Both the position numbers and the translations under genes were made by a program. DNA of 44,868 nt from the NCBI GenBank assembly GCA_017555745.1, contig JAFZFU010000022.1, positions 1 to 44,868 of the forward strand, written 5' to 3'. Shown piece after piece: positions 1 through 8,822 of the stretch. This DNA comes from Bacteroidales bacterium. GTDB taxonomy: Bacteria; Bacteroidota; Bacteroidia; Bacteroidales; P3. Below the pieces are notes generated by a model. That model was not told the origin of the DNA, did not search any database, and saw nothing but the letters and a program-made list of their open reading frames with translations. How positions within the stretch are numbered: the first letter of the stretch is position 1; every line of letters begins with the position of its first letter.

Positions 1-19
1 CGATTTTAAGTAAGATATT

Positions 20-130
<111 letters not shown>

Positions 131-138
131 TTTTATAA

Positions 139-167
139 AGGGAATCCTAAGGGGTTCCCTTTTTTTG
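139..167 (+). terminator. Rho-independent terminator of the rRNA operon
   Basis: A nine-pair stem (139-147 with 152-160) has a 4-nt loop and is followed by a run of T. It sits 9 nt after the 5S rRNA and would end rRNA transcription. Confidence 0.85.
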
Positions 168-245
168 TATATACCCGCGAACAATATCTAAAATAGGCAA
201 CTCTCCATATAAATATCCAACGAATTATATTATTGGACCGATATA

Positions 246-277
246 TTTGTATGATTGTATTTTTTTGAGTAATTTTG
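246..277 (+). promoter_or_regulatory. Bacteroidota promoter of the alpha/beta hydrolase gene
   Basis: A TTTG -33 element (246-249) is separated by 20 bp from the -7 element TAATTTTG (270-277). This fits the Bacteroides-type consensus TTTG-N19-21-TAnnTTTG. The implied leader to the ATG at 363 is about 80 nt. Confidence 0.6.
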
Positions 278-362
278 CAATTCGATATTCAAGGGTAAAG
301 GGTATTTCTTGCTTTGAAAATCATTTTATTATAGATTTTATTAAGGTAGTTACAGACTAATT

Positions 363-1043
363 ATGGATATTAAACATTGTTATGTAGAAAAGGGCGAAGG
401 CGATGCCCTTATTATGTTGCATGGAAACGGTGGCAAAAATAGGTATTTTAAGCATCAGATTGATGTTTTTGCACAGCGTTATCATGTATATGCCATCGAT
501 ACCAGAGGACAGGGAAATACGCATCGAGGAGTAAAGCCCTTTACTATAAGTCAGTTTGCCGACGATTTGTTGGGATTTATGAATGAGAACAACATCGAGA
601 AAGCTACTCTTTTGGGTTTTTCGGATGGTGGAAATATAGCCATGGTATTTGCCATCAACTATCCCGAACGTGTGGATAAGTTGATTTTGAATGGCGCAAA
701 CCTTTACCCAAGAGGGGTGAAGTATTCCGAACAGATACCTATCGAGATTAAATATGTGTTTGCAAAATTGTTGTCGCCAATCAGTGCCGAACAAAGGAAG
801 AAAGCGGAGTTGTTGGGGCTTATGGTTAACGACCCCAATATTTCGCTGCAGGATTTGAGAACGATAAAGGCAAAGACATTGGTGATAGTAGGCCCCGGCG
901 ATATTATAAGAGAAAAGCATTCCTGCCGTATTGCTGACAATTTGACTAATTCGGAATTAGCCATTATTGAAGGAGACCATTTTGTGGCATTGAGGAATCC
1001 TGAAGAGTTTAATAAAAAAGTGATGACTTTTTTGTCGGAATAG
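363..1043 (+). CDS. alpha/beta hydrolase
   Basis: A 226-residue single-domain alpha/beta hydrolase, probably cytoplasmic since no signal peptide is visible. The oxyanion-hole motif HGNGG is at residues 20-24. The nucleophile elbow GFSDGG has the catalytic Ser at 87, and a late GDH supplies the likely catalytic His. The acid is probably the Asp in GPGD near residue 178. The core looks complete, with a short cap of about 40 residues. The substrate cannot be told; relatives are esterases, lipases or C-C hydrolases. The gene stands alone between the rRNA operon and DPP III, with its own promoter. No strong terminator follows, only the inverted-repeat element at 1060-1144. Confidence 0.85.
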   Translation: MDIKHCYVEKGEGDALIMLHGNGGKNRYFKHQIDVFAQRYHVYAIDTRGQGNTHRGVKPFTISQFADDLLGFMNENNIEKATLLGFSDGGNIAMVFAINYPERVDKLILNGANLYPRGVKYSEQIPIEIKYVFAKLLSPISAEQRKKAELLGLMVNDPNISLQDLRTIKAKTLVIVGPGDIIREKHSCRIADNLTNSELAIIEGDHFVALRNPEEFNKKVMTFLSE

Positions 1044-1059
1044 GGTGTTATAAACAATA

Positions 1060-1144
1060 GGCAACTTCTAAAAATTCCACGTTCTAAGAAATCTTCTCAA
1101 GAAAATTCTGTAAATCATTTGCAAAACAATTTTTAGAAGTTGCC
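1060..1144. repeat. Family A inverted-repeat element, copy 1 (85 bp)
   Basis: The terminal arms GGCAACTTCTAAAAATT (1060-1076) and their exact reverse complement (1128-1144) bound an 85-bp element. Its reverse complement aligns with the two larger copies at 40783-40977 and 41323-41458, sharing an internal TGATTT...GAATTTTCTT...AAGATTTCT block and an ACGTGG block next to one arm. This is the shortest copy and looks like an internally deleted form. It could act as a 3' stem-loop of the hydrolase transcript. Confidence 0.8.
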
Positions 1145-1157
1145 AATATAGATTTGG

Positions 1158-1198
1158 TTATAAAATAATGGCGAGCCAACTTCGTTGGCCCGCCATTA
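1158..1198 (-). terminator. Terminator of the DPP III gene
   Basis: A long stem (1166-1180 with 1184-1198, one mismatch, loop TTC) lies just past the stop at 1222 on the minus strand. Reading minus, it is followed by TTTTAT. Confidence 0.8.
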
Positions 1199-1221
1199 AT
1201 ATTTCTAGTTGTTAGTTATTA

Positions 1222-3267
1222 TTAGCGAGTGGCGTTGAGAGTGGAATATTTTTTGCCGTAATCTAAGTGTTGTTGTAAGAAGTCGGCGGGATATTCTACT
1301 TTATAATCCACTGTTTTACCATTTTCTATTACGGGTACTATTTCGGGGTTGATAAATCCTCCGTACGGTTTTATACCAAGCGAAGCGTAGCGTTCTTTTA
1401 CTTCTTTGTGAAGTTCGGGATCTACTTGTACTGCGTATTTTTCAACCATATTTTTACCTGCTTCGTAGTCGCCTTCCGATTTGATGCGTTGTATTTCGCT
1501 CAATAGTTGTCCGAAAAGGTCGCGAAGTTTTTCGAAATCGTTAATTACGAAGTATGTCTTTCCGTCTTTGGTTTTCTTTTCTATAACGTTGTCGGCTTTG
1601 CCGTTTTCGTAACACCATTCCGATATAAGTTTTCTGTCTTGCATGTGCGATTCGGTTATTGTTTTGCCCAATTCTACGCGAGCCAATTGACCCATCAAGC
1701 CATTGCGGATAAACGAGATGTATTCGGCTTTGTAGGCTTCGGCGTCGGGCATGATGCCAAGTTCTACCATTTTAGGATCGGCGCAATAGTATAAACCAAA
1801 CAAGTCGGCACGAGCTTCTTCCAAAGCAGAGCTATATTCTTTTAATGCTCCCGGTTGTGTTCCGGGTAATAGTTGTCCCGAACCGTGGCCTAAACATTCG
1901 TGCAAGTCGGTGTGTACCACGCTGGTGTGTGAACCATATTTCTTGCAAAGATCTATTTCTGTTTGGTCGTAAGCGAATTCGCTAAGCATACTTTTTGGCG
2001 ATTCTTCGGCTGCTTTGTCGTAGGCTTCCATAAGGTTTGTGATGGTAACCGATTTAGAGCCGTGGTTTTTGCGTATCCAATCGGCGTTGGGTAGGTTGAT
2101 ACCGATAGGAGGAGCAGGGAAACAATCGCCGGCCAAGGTGGTGGCTATGATACCTTTGGCAGATACACCTTTTACTTCTTTCTTTTTAAAACGGTCGTCG
2201 ACAGGCGAGTTGTCTTCAAACCATTGAGCGTTGTCGCTTATGGTGTTGGAGCGTTTGCTGGCTTCAAAATCGCGGAAGTTAACCACGGCTTCCCATGTGG
2301 CTTTGCGGCCTAGTGGGTCGCTATAGTCTTCGATAAATCCGTTTACATAGTCAACGGTCGATTCTACATCTTGAACCCATGCTACGTTGTAGGCATCCCA
2401 TGTTTTAAGGTCGCCGGTTTTGTAGTATTCTATCAATAGATTGGTGTAGTTGCGTTGTGCGTCGTTTTCGGCTACGGCGTTGGCTTTTTCCAACCAATAT
2501 ATTATTTTGTTGATGGCTTCGGCATATAATCCGTTGGCGCTATATACTTCTTCGTATACTTTGCCGTCTTTTTTCACCAATTTAGAGTTTAAACCATACG
2601 ATATCGGTGTTTCGTCTTTGGGGTCTTGCATTTTGGCATAGAAGTTTTCGGCTTCTTTTTGCGATACTCCTTCGTAGAAGTTTACTGCCGATGTGGCCAC
2701 TATGTCGATTCCTTGACCGCTGTTGCGACGTGTTTTGTACAATTCTTTGTCGAAGATAATCGGGGTGATGAAGCTGATAAATTCTTCAACCGATTCGCCT
2801 TCTTTTAGTGGAAGTTGCGAAGCGTCGCTGTTTTTAACCAATGTGGCAAAGTAGTCTTCCGAAAATTCGGGGAAGAATTTATCTTCGGCATAGTGGTGGT
2901 GGATACCGTTGCTGAAGAAAGCACGTTTGGCATATACTACAAAGTTTTCGTAGTCGGCAGCGCTTTTGTCGCCCGAATAGGTGGTTAGAATACTTTCTAT
3001 GGTTTTTCTGATTGTCAAATTGTGTTTGAAGTGTTGGTCCCAAAGAATATCTCTACCGTATTTTGCGGCTTCGCCAAGGCAGTAGATATATTCCTTTTGT
3101 TGTAGGGTTAGCGAGTCCCATTCAGGTATTTGGTATCGCATTACTTTTAAATCGGCAAATTCATCGACAAGGTATTTAAAGTTGTCTGACGAATTTTCTT
3201 TCTGTTCTTTTGGACTACAAGCAAACAATAGTCCGGCTGTTCCAATGTACATAAAGATTTTTTTCAT
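1222..3267 (-). CDS. Dipeptidyl-peptidase III family (M49) lipoprotein
   Basis: A 681-residue zinc exopeptidase that would release dipeptides from peptide N-termini. The N-terminus is a lipoprotein signal ending in LLFAC, with Cys17 the lipidated residue, so the enzyme should be anchored in the envelope rather than cytoplasmic as in eukaryotes. The M49 signature HECLGH is at residues 456-461 (His456 and His461 zinc ligands, Glu457 catalytic). The second motif EEARAD is at 483-488 (Glu484 the third ligand). The length is normal for Bacteroidota DPP III. It is divergent from hcp, transcribed alone, and ends at a strong terminator. The role is inferred to be scavenging of peptides for amino-acid fermentation. 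Confidence 0.9.
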   Translation of the reverse strand: MKKIFMYIGTAGLLFACSPKEQKENSSDNFKYLVDEFADLKVMRYQIPEWDSLTLQQKEYIYCLGEAAKYGRDILWDQHFKHNLTIRKTIESILTTYSGDKSAADYENFVVYAKRAFFSNGIHHHYAEDKFFPEFSEDYFATLVKNSDASQLPLKEGESVEEFISFITPIIFDKELYKTRRNSGQGIDIVATSAVNFYEGVSQKEAENFYAKMQDPKDETPISYGLNSKLVKKDGKVYEEVYSANGLYAEAINKIIYWLEKANAVAENDAQRNYTNLLIEYYKTGDLKTWDAYNVAWVQDVESTVDYVNGFIEDYSDPLGRKATWEAVVNFRDFEASKRSNTISDNAQWFEDNSPVDDRFKKKEVKGVSAKGIIATTLAGDCFPAPPIGINLPNADWIRKNHGSKSVTITNLMEAYDKAAEESPKSMLSEFAYDQTEIDLCKKYGSHTSVVHTDLHECLGHGSGQLLPGTQPGALKEYSSALEEARADLFGLYYCADPKMVELGIMPDAEAYKAEYISFIRNGLMGQLARVELGKTITESHMQDRKLISEWCYENGKADNVIEKKTKDGKTYFVINDFEKLRDLFGQLLSEIQRIKSEGDYEAGKNMVEKYAVQVDPELHKEVKERYASLGIKPYGGFINPEIVPVIENGKTVDYKVEYPADFLQQHLDYGKKYSTLNATR

Positions 3268-3338
3268 CGTGTATTATTTATTGATTTTATTATTATTATG
3301 TGCGTATATACTTGTTTTGATTGTGTCGTTTCGTTTTG

Positions 3339-3346
3339 CAAATATA
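3339..3346 (-). promoter_or_regulatory. -7 box upstream of DPP III
   Basis: On the minus strand TATATTTG matches TAnnTTTG, about 70 nt before the ATG at 3267. No convincing -33 element is seen at 19-21 bp. Confidence 0.4.
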
Positions 3347-3448
3347 CATTTTTCTTTCGTATTTGCCTAAAAATATTCAATTCTGCAACTTTTTGTGATA
3401 TATAATTGTTTTGGAGAGACATGATTATGATAATAAAAAACGAAAGAA

Positions 3449-5122
3449 ATGGAAAATCAAATGTTTTGTTTTCAATGCCAAGAAACCTCCAAAGGCATTG
3501 GCTGTACATCGCGAGGTGTGTGTGGAAAGGATTCCGGCTTGTCGTCGCTTATGGATTTGTTGCTATATGTTACCAAAGGAATATGTGTTATCAGAGCCAA
3601 TTTCCCGGTCGAAGAACTGCGTGACGAGGATACTCGTTTTATATATTCGTCGTTGTTTAAAACAATTACGAATGCCAATTTTGATGCCAACGACATTAAG
3701 CATCAAATAGCAAAGGGTATGGATATAAAAAATGAATTAAAGGCAAGGGCCAAGTCGATGAATGTGGTTTTGCCCAATATTGATGCAGTGATGTGGAACG
3801 GCGGTGTGCTCGAATACGAAAAGAAAGCCAAGACATTGGGCGTGCTTGTCGAGAAAAATATTGATATACGGTCGCTTAGCGAGACTATTATGTATGGCAT
3901 AAAGGGCATTGCCGCCTATATGTATCATGCCGAGGTGTTGGGCTATCGCAATAAGGCTGTGGATAGATTTGTAGACGAGGTGATGGCTGCTCTGGCTATG
4001 AAAAACCTTTCGTTGCAAGACCTTACTGATTTGCTTTTGGAAACGGGACGTGTGGGGGTGGAAGCCATGAAACTTCTCGACAAGGCTAACACCGACACCT
4101 ATGGCAATCCCGAAATGACAAGGGTCAACATAGGAGTGCGCAAAAATCCGGGTATATTGGTTACGGGACACGATTTGAAGGATATGGAGGAACTGTTGGA
4201 GCAAACCAAAGGCAAGGGGGTGGATATTTACACCCATGGCGAAATGTTGCCGGCAGCCGCTTATCCTTTTTTTAAGCAATACGAACATTTTGTGGGAAAC
4301 TATGGCAACGCATGGTGGAAGCAGAGTGAAGAGTTTGCTATGTTTAAGGGACCTATATTGTTTACTACCAACTGTATAGTGCCTCCTATGGAAAACTCTA
4401 CGTATCGCAACCGAATTTACACTACGGGTGCCGCTTCGCTGAAAAATTCGGTGCATATACCCGACAGAAAAGATGGTATGCCTAAAGATTTTTCGAAGAT
4501 AATAGAACATGCCAAACATTGTGCACCTCCCAAGGAGATAGAGAATGGTAATATTGTAATAGGCTTTGGCCACAAACAGTTGAGCATGTTTTTTTATAAG
4601 ATAATGGACGCCGTTGATAATGGAAACATACGTCAATTTGTGGTGATGGCCGGTTGCGATGGAAGGATGAAGAATAGGGAGTATTATTCCGATTTTGCAC
4701 AATTATTGCCTCATGATACCATCGTGCTTACCGCAGGGTGTGCCAAGTATAGATACAACAAGCTTAATTTGCGTTCGATAGACGGTATGCCAAGGGTGAT
4801 AGATGCCGGACAGTGCAACGACACCTATTCAATAATATTGTTTCTTCAACGTATGAAAGAGTATATGAATGTTGAAGATATAAACGATTTACCGGTGGCT
4901 TACAATATTGCTTGGTACGAACAAAAATCGGTGATAGTGCTTTTGGCTCTGCTCTACATGGGTGTGAAGAATATAAAATTAGGTCCGACCTTGCCGGCAT
5001 TTCTGTCGAAAAATGTTCTCGACCTATTGCAGAAAAACTTCAATATCACAACTATATCCAATCCAAAAGACGATGTGGAGATGTGTGTGAATAAGGTCGA
5101 CGAAATGTTGCTTCAATTCTAG
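3449..5122 (+). CDS. hcp: Hydroxylamine reductase / hybrid-cluster protein
   Basis: A 557-residue cytoplasmic iron-sulfur protein of the Hcp (prismane) family, linked to reduction of hydroxylamine or NO under nitrosative stress in anaerobes. The N-terminal cubane cluster cysteines are at positions 7, 10, 19 and 25 (CX2C-X8-C-X5-C). Downstream hybrid-cluster ligands are recognisable in HGEMLPAAAYP, TTNCIVPP, AGCDGR, TAGCAKYRYN and DAGQCNDTYS. The ATG at 3449 places the first Cys at residue 7, as expected. No separate reductase gene (hcr) adjoins it. The intergenic region with DPP III is AT-rich, and I found no clear regulator site in it. Confidence 0.93.
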   Translation: MENQMFCFQCQETSKGIGCTSRGVCGKDSGLSSLMDLLLYVTKGICVIRANFPVEELRDEDTRFIYSSLFKTITNANFDANDIKHQIAKGMDIKNELKARAKSMNVVLPNIDAVMWNGGVLEYEKKAKTLGVLVEKNIDIRSLSETIMYGIKGIAAYMYHAEVLGYRNKAVDRFVDEVMAALAMKNLSLQDLTDLLLETGRVGVEAMKLLDKANTDTYGNPEMTRVNIGVRKNPGILVTGHDLKDMEELLEQTKGKGVDIYTHGEMLPAAAYPFFKQYEHFVGNYGNAWWKQSEEFAMFKGPILFTTNCIVPPMENSTYRNRIYTTGAASLKNSVHIPDRKDGMPKDFSKIIEHAKHCAPPKEIENGNIVIGFGHKQLSMFFYKIMDAVDNGNIRQFVVMAGCDGRMKNREYYSDFAQLLPHDTIVLTAGCAKYRYNKLNLRSIDGMPRVIDAGQCNDTYSIILFLQRMKEYMNVEDINDLPVAYNIAWYEQKSVIVLLALLYMGVKNIKLGPTLPAFLSKNVLDLLQKNFNITTISNPKDDVEMCVNKVDEMLLQF

Positions 5123-5138
5123 ACGAATTTGTCTAAAA

Positions 5139-5357
5139 TGATGATAGGGTATGAAACGTTTCATACCCTATTGTCGTTGTGTTGACACCCTATTGTCGAA
5201 CAAATGAAACCCGGGTGTGATATTTGTGGTGTTTTTGGGCTTTTGAAAGCCGGCGATATACTCGAAAATTCCACGCGATGCAGAAGCAAAAACATCGCGA
5301 TGCTGCAACAACGACATCGCGAGGAATTTTCCACAACCTCGTGATGTATTTTCAGGG
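5139..5357. repeat. Family B intergenic repeat, copy 1, with five 22-bp units
   Basis: The element starts with TGATGATAGGGT (5139-5150). It then carries a degenerate tandem array with a strict 22-bp period at 5248, 5270, 5292, 5314 and 5336; the conserved part of each unit is roughly [AT]CCTCGCGATG. The same 22-bp unit and the same AAAATTCC...CGATGC junction occur at 41107-41200. The 658-bp gap 5123-5780 holds this repeat, an AT-rich stretch of about 200 bp with nothing I can identify, and the promoter of the next gene. Confidence 0.65.
5144..5171. repeat. Perfect 28-bp palindrome downstream of hcp
   Basis: Two 14-nt arms (ATAGGGTATGAAAC and its exact reverse complement) meet with no spacer. 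The palindrome begins 21 bp after the hcp stop. It has no T-run, so it is not a typical intrinsic terminator. It forms the left part of family B repeat copy 1. A further ACCCTATTGTCG direct repeat lies at 5165-5176 and 5187-5198. Confidence 0.75.
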
Positions 5358-5581
5358 GCCGGGCAATGCCTGTTTCGGAGACTTGTTTGTATGCGAAAAA
5401 TATCAGATAGTCAGTATTATAAAAGAAAATAATAAAAAACACATAAATATAAGGTATATAGGAAGAAAAATATGGGTTCGGTGAAATATTTTTTATGAGT
5501 ATAATATATTGATTATTAGTTTCTTTTTTGCTTTTATGAGGCACCGGACAAAAAAAATATCAATAAAAAAATGAAAAACAC

Positions 5582-5612
5582 TTGCTTGTATAGTGAAATG
5601 TGTGTAAATTTG
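5582..5612 (+). promoter_or_regulatory. Promoter of the T9SS cargo gene
   Basis: A TTG element (5582-5584) lies 20 bp before the -7 box TAAATTTG (5605-5612). This predicts an untranslated leader of about 160 nt before the ATG at 5781, which is long for this window. Confidence 0.55.
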
Positions 5613-5780
5613 CAGTTGAAAATAAATAGTGCCGATTTTGGAACTTTTGTTGCAAATAAGGATTATAATGCTTTCTATATTAGGGAGATGGTGGTTTTTG
5701 TGAACAATAAAAAGTTGAACAAAAAAGGTATGAATTTATTGCTGAAATGAAATTTTTTTATTAATCAAAAATCAATTACA

Positions 5781-8297
5781 ATGAAAAAAACATTAATGGC
5801 TTTAGGTCTAGCATTGTGTACTTCATTAGTATTTGCACAAATGCCGGCAAAAAAAGAAACTCGTGCTTTGAAAGAAAGCAACAGAGTTGAAAAAGTTGCA
5901 AAAATTGATGACAGCTATCAACACGAAGCAACTTTTAAAGGTTCTATCTTCACAAAAACTGAAGTATTCAGAACAGTAGACTTTTCTGATGCTACAGCTT
6001 ACACTGTAGGAACAATGGGAGCTAACTCTTACTCTCCACGTCACACTCAAACTAAAGGTTATGCACAATGGTTCCGCGTAGCTGATACTACAGCTAGTGC
6101 TTGTGCTACTGCTTCTACAGCTAACGAAGCTGTGGTTATGTTCAGCCAAAACTGGTTCCCAAATTTGAGTTTCTTTACTTCTGCTACTCCTACTAATGGT
6201 CTTATGGCTATGTCTATGATTGACTATATCAACGGATATGCAACAGGTACTTTCAACTCTTATATTGAAATCAACAATGTTAACACTGTTACTGATGGTT
6301 CGCAATTTGCATTGGATCTTAAATTATTCCAATACTATCAAAAATTCAACGCTGACGTATGTTGTGTAGACTACTCTACAAACAATGGTCAAACTTGGGA
6401 TACATTGGAATTCAATATCAAAAACATTGAAGTAGCCGTTAACTCAGGTACTTTCGGTTGGAAAAGAGTAGCATTGCCTACAAGCTTATCTAACCAAGCT
6501 GATTTGGATTTGAGAATTCGTTGGTACTCTAACTCTCATGACGGTGGTACTTACGGATACTATTGGTTTATAGACGACGTTACAGTAGAAAGCGCTGAAG
6601 ACAGCCGTATATCTGTAACTAAAGAAGAATACTACAATGGTGCTTATCACTTAGTTCCTGAAGGAATGAATTTGAACACTCTTGTGTGGTATGCTTTGTA
6701 TAGAAACACCGGTTTGATTCCTCAAACTAACATCCAAGGTTACGTAAAAGACGCTAACACAGGTGCTGAGATAGCTGCTACAGTTGTTGAACCTACAGTT
6801 GCTCCTGACGTATATGAATTCAAATACTCTTTCGTTGATCAAAGCAACAACGTAAACAATACAACCGGCGACCAATCTGTTACAGGTTTAGGTATTTCAG
6901 GTACTGTTAACTCTTACGCTTCTACTGCAGGTGTTCACGATATCTATTCCGGTATGCGTTCTGACTCTTCTAATTTCATATTCGATACAATGCGTTACAC
7001 TGTATTAGCTCCTGAAGCTGATGGTACTCGCGTATGGGGTCGTGATAACGGTATCCTTACTCAATACAGCTCTTGGATTTATGGTATGACAGCTGATGGT
7101 TACTTAACTGACGAAGCTAACTACATCGATGCAGGTTACTCTGTAAATATCGTTTTGAACTCCGGTTCTGAAGTTCCTGAAGGATGGGTAATCCGTGGTG
7201 TTGAATACGTTGCTGCTACAGATCCTGAACTTGTAAACTTAGGCGATATCGAAGGTGGTTATGTAAAAATAATCCCTACTTTGTCTTATGACTCTTTGGG
7301 TGGTGACTACATTTTCTTCCGTTCTATCGAAACAGGTGCCGGTGTTCACACTGTAACTCCTGCTGAAGTACAATTACCGGGAGAAACTGTTACTGATAAC
7401 TATTATATGCCGGGTGAATACAACACAATCCGTGTTATGTTCCCTGAACAACCTGAATTGAAAGCTAACACTGCTTACCGTGTAGGTTACGAATTGGCTG
7501 AACAAGGATATTTCTGCTTGGCTTCTGATGCTAACCGTTATTGGGATTTAGTAAGCGGTGCTGACACTGCTGTTTACTACTACGAAGATGAAGACCTAGT
7601 TCCTTATCAATATCGTTTTGGTAATGGTTACGGTTTGAACGTACGCGTAAATACTCCTGAAGCCGGTAAGGCTACTTGGTTGGCTACAAGCGCAGGTAAA
7701 AATGCTCCTATGATTCGTTTGTTGGTTGGTCCAAGACAACAAATTGAAAAACACGCTATCAATATCTCTGTTAACGATACAGCTATGGGTTACATCTACA
7801 ATGGTGCTACTTTTGAAGGTTGTGTAGGCGTTGACTCTGTTGCTAACGGTGGTTCTCGTACTTATCTTGTTGCTTCAAACGAAGAAGTTTTCGAAGTTGC
7901 ATCTATTGAATTAGATGGTGTTGCTCTTGATCTTTATGGTGAAAACCCTGTATACAACCCTGAAGGTGGTTACTATGAATACACTCTTGCTAACATAACT
8001 GCTCCTCACACTCTTCACGCTATATTTAGAGGTGTTGGTTTGAATGCTGTAGAAGATAACGTAAAAGTTTCTTTACAACCAAATCCTGCTAACGCTCAAA
8101 CTAAATTGGCTATCGAAGGTGTAAACGGTGAAGTTAACTTCTCTTTGATAGATATGAGTGGTCGTGTAATTTCTAGCGAAGTTATTAATGCTAACGAAGT
8201 TAAAACTATCAACGTTTCTGGTTTGGCTAAAGGTACTTACTTTGTACGTTTGACCAACAACAACTTCTCGAAAGTTGAAAAATTGATCGTTCGTTAA
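5781..8297 (+). CDS. Secreted protein with T9SS type A C-terminal sorting domain
   Basis: An 838-residue exported protein. Residues 1-19 form a signal peptide (MKKTLMALGLALCTSLVFA). The middle is a long beta-rich region with a choice-of-anchor-like segment near residues 90-270 (FAMFSQNW-like, then YYWFIDDVTVES). The last 75 residues start at LQPNPANAQTKL and end KVEKLIVR, the pattern of a type A CTD recognised by the type IX secretion system. The protein is therefore predicted to be carried across the outer membrane and attached to the surface or released. No protease or glycosidase motif is visible. Codon use is strongly biased (GCT, ACT, GTT, CGT preferred) compared with adjacent genes, suggesting high expression. 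It is monocistronic with its own promoter and terminator. Confidence 0.85.
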   Translation: MKKTLMALGLALCTSLVFAQMPAKKETRALKESNRVEKVAKIDDSYQHEATFKGSIFTKTEVFRTVDFSDATAYTVGTMGANSYSPRHTQTKGYAQWFRVADTTASACATASTANEAVVMFSQNWFPNLSFFTSATPTNGLMAMSMIDYINGYATGTFNSYIEINNVNTVTDGSQFALDLKLFQYYQKFNADVCCVDYSTNNGQTWDTLEFNIKNIEVAVNSGTFGWKRVALPTSLSNQADLDLRIRWYSNSHDGGTYGYYWFIDDVTVESAEDSRISVTKEEYYNGAYHLVPEGMNLNTLVWYALYRNTGLIPQTNIQGYVKDANTGAEIAATVVEPTVAPDVYEFKYSFVDQSNNVNNTTGDQSVTGLGISGTVNSYASTAGVHDIYSGMRSDSSNFIFDTMRYTVLAPEADGTRVWGRDNGILTQYSSWIYGMTADGYLTDEANYIDAGYSVNIVLNSGSEVPEGWVIRGVEYVAATDPELVNLGDIEGGYVKIIPTLSYDSLGGDYIFFRSIETGAGVHTVTPAEVQLPGETVTDNYYMPGEYNTIRVMFPEQPELKANTAYRVGYELAEQGYFCLASDANRYWDLVSGADTAVYYYEDEDLVPYQYRFGNGYGLNVRVNTPEAGKATWLATSAGKNAPMIRLLVGPRQQIEKHAINISVNDTAMGYIYNGATFEGCVGVDSVANGGSRTYLVASNEEVFEVASIELDGVALDLYGENPVYNPEGGYYEYTLANITAPHTLHAIFRGVGLNAVEDNVKVSLQPNPANAQTKLAIEGVNGEVNFSLIDMSGRVISSEVINANEVKTINVSGLAKGTYFVRLTNNNFSKVEKLIVR

Positions 8298-8321
8298 TTT
8301 CATTTGTAATTACATAAATCC

Positions 8322-8353
8322 AAAAGGCTCGAAGAAATTCGGGCCTTTTTTTT
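8322..8353 (+). terminator. Terminator of the T9SS cargo gene
   Basis: A 12-pair stem (8322-8333 with 8338-8349, containing one T-G pair) closes a GAAA loop and runs into a T-tract. It starts 25 nt after the stop. Confidence 0.85.
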
Positions 8354-8402
8354 GCACATTGATTTGGTTATAAATCATTGGAGAGAAATACTAATCATTT
8401 TG

Positions 8403-8440
8403 TATTATAGGCTATTGCATAACCCGGATAACCTATAATA
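8403..8440. other. Hairpin-forming inverted repeat of unknown role
   Basis: Nine perfect pairs (8403-8411 with 8432-8440) continue, after one mismatch, with three more pairs. The loop contains GCATAACCCGG. It lies after the terminator and about 70 nt before the clpS promoter, with no directly following T-run. It could be an operator or a second terminator. Confidence 0.4.
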
Positions 8441-8506
8441 GAGGACGCTTATATTTTTTTTTGAAACTAATATGCAATATCTTTTATCTATGTCAAAAAA
8501 AAATCG

Positions 8507-8514
8507 TACCTTTG
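8507..8514 (+). promoter_or_regulatory. -7 box of the clpS operon
   Basis: TACCTTTG followed by C matches the Bacteroidota -7 consensus and lies 21 nt before the clpS ATG. It shows that the in-frame upstream TTG at 8461 is not the start. Confidence 0.6.
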
Positions 8515-8535
8515 CACATTCAAATATACCGAAAA

Positions 8536-8817
8536 ATGGAACAAGAAAAGTATCAAGATGATAGTTTGGAGGCCATCGATACGTTGGAAGACGAAGGTTG
8601 TAAACTCGTATTGTACAACGATGATTATCATACATTCGATTATGTGATATTGGCATTGCGAACTATTTGTGGACACACCGAGGTGCAAGCTGAACAATGT
8701 ACGTTATTGGTGCATTATAAAGGAAAGTGTGTGGTAAAGACCGGCGAATATGATAAACTGCTACCTATGCATGCCGCTCTTTTGGATAGACAATTAACAA
8801 CCGAAATAATACATTAG
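8536..8817 (+). CDS. clpS: ATP-dependent Clp protease adaptor ClpS
   Basis: A 93-residue cytoplasmic adaptor that delivers N-degron substrates to the ClpA/ClpC unfoldase. The ClpS core is seen as LVLYNDDYHTFDYVI (residues about 24-38), with the NDDYHTF loop that forms the N-end residue pocket, and the later VHYKGKCVVKTG strand. The start is set at 8536 because the promoter -7 box lies at 8507-8514 and an ATG fits the normal N-terminus. It is the first gene of an operon, 5 bp before nfeD. Confidence 0.9.
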   Translation: MEQEKYQDDSLEAIDTLEDEGCKLVLYNDDYHTFDYVILALRTICGHTEVQAEQCTLLVHYKGKCVVKTGEYDKLLPMHAALLDRQLTTEIIH

Positions 8818-8822
8818 ATATT

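Noticed and set aside
191..206. Possible fourth family A arm (AATAGGCAACTC)
   Set aside because: Only about ten bases match the arm and no partner arm follows, so chance cannot be excluded.
5248..5357. Possible CRISPR array
   Set aside because: The 22-bp units are contiguous and degenerate with no unique spacers of regular length, and no cas genes are nearby.
5161..5544. Minus-strand 127-residue frame downstream of hcp
   Set aside because: It runs across the other family B copy and an AT-rich stretch, with low-complexity translation and no start signals.
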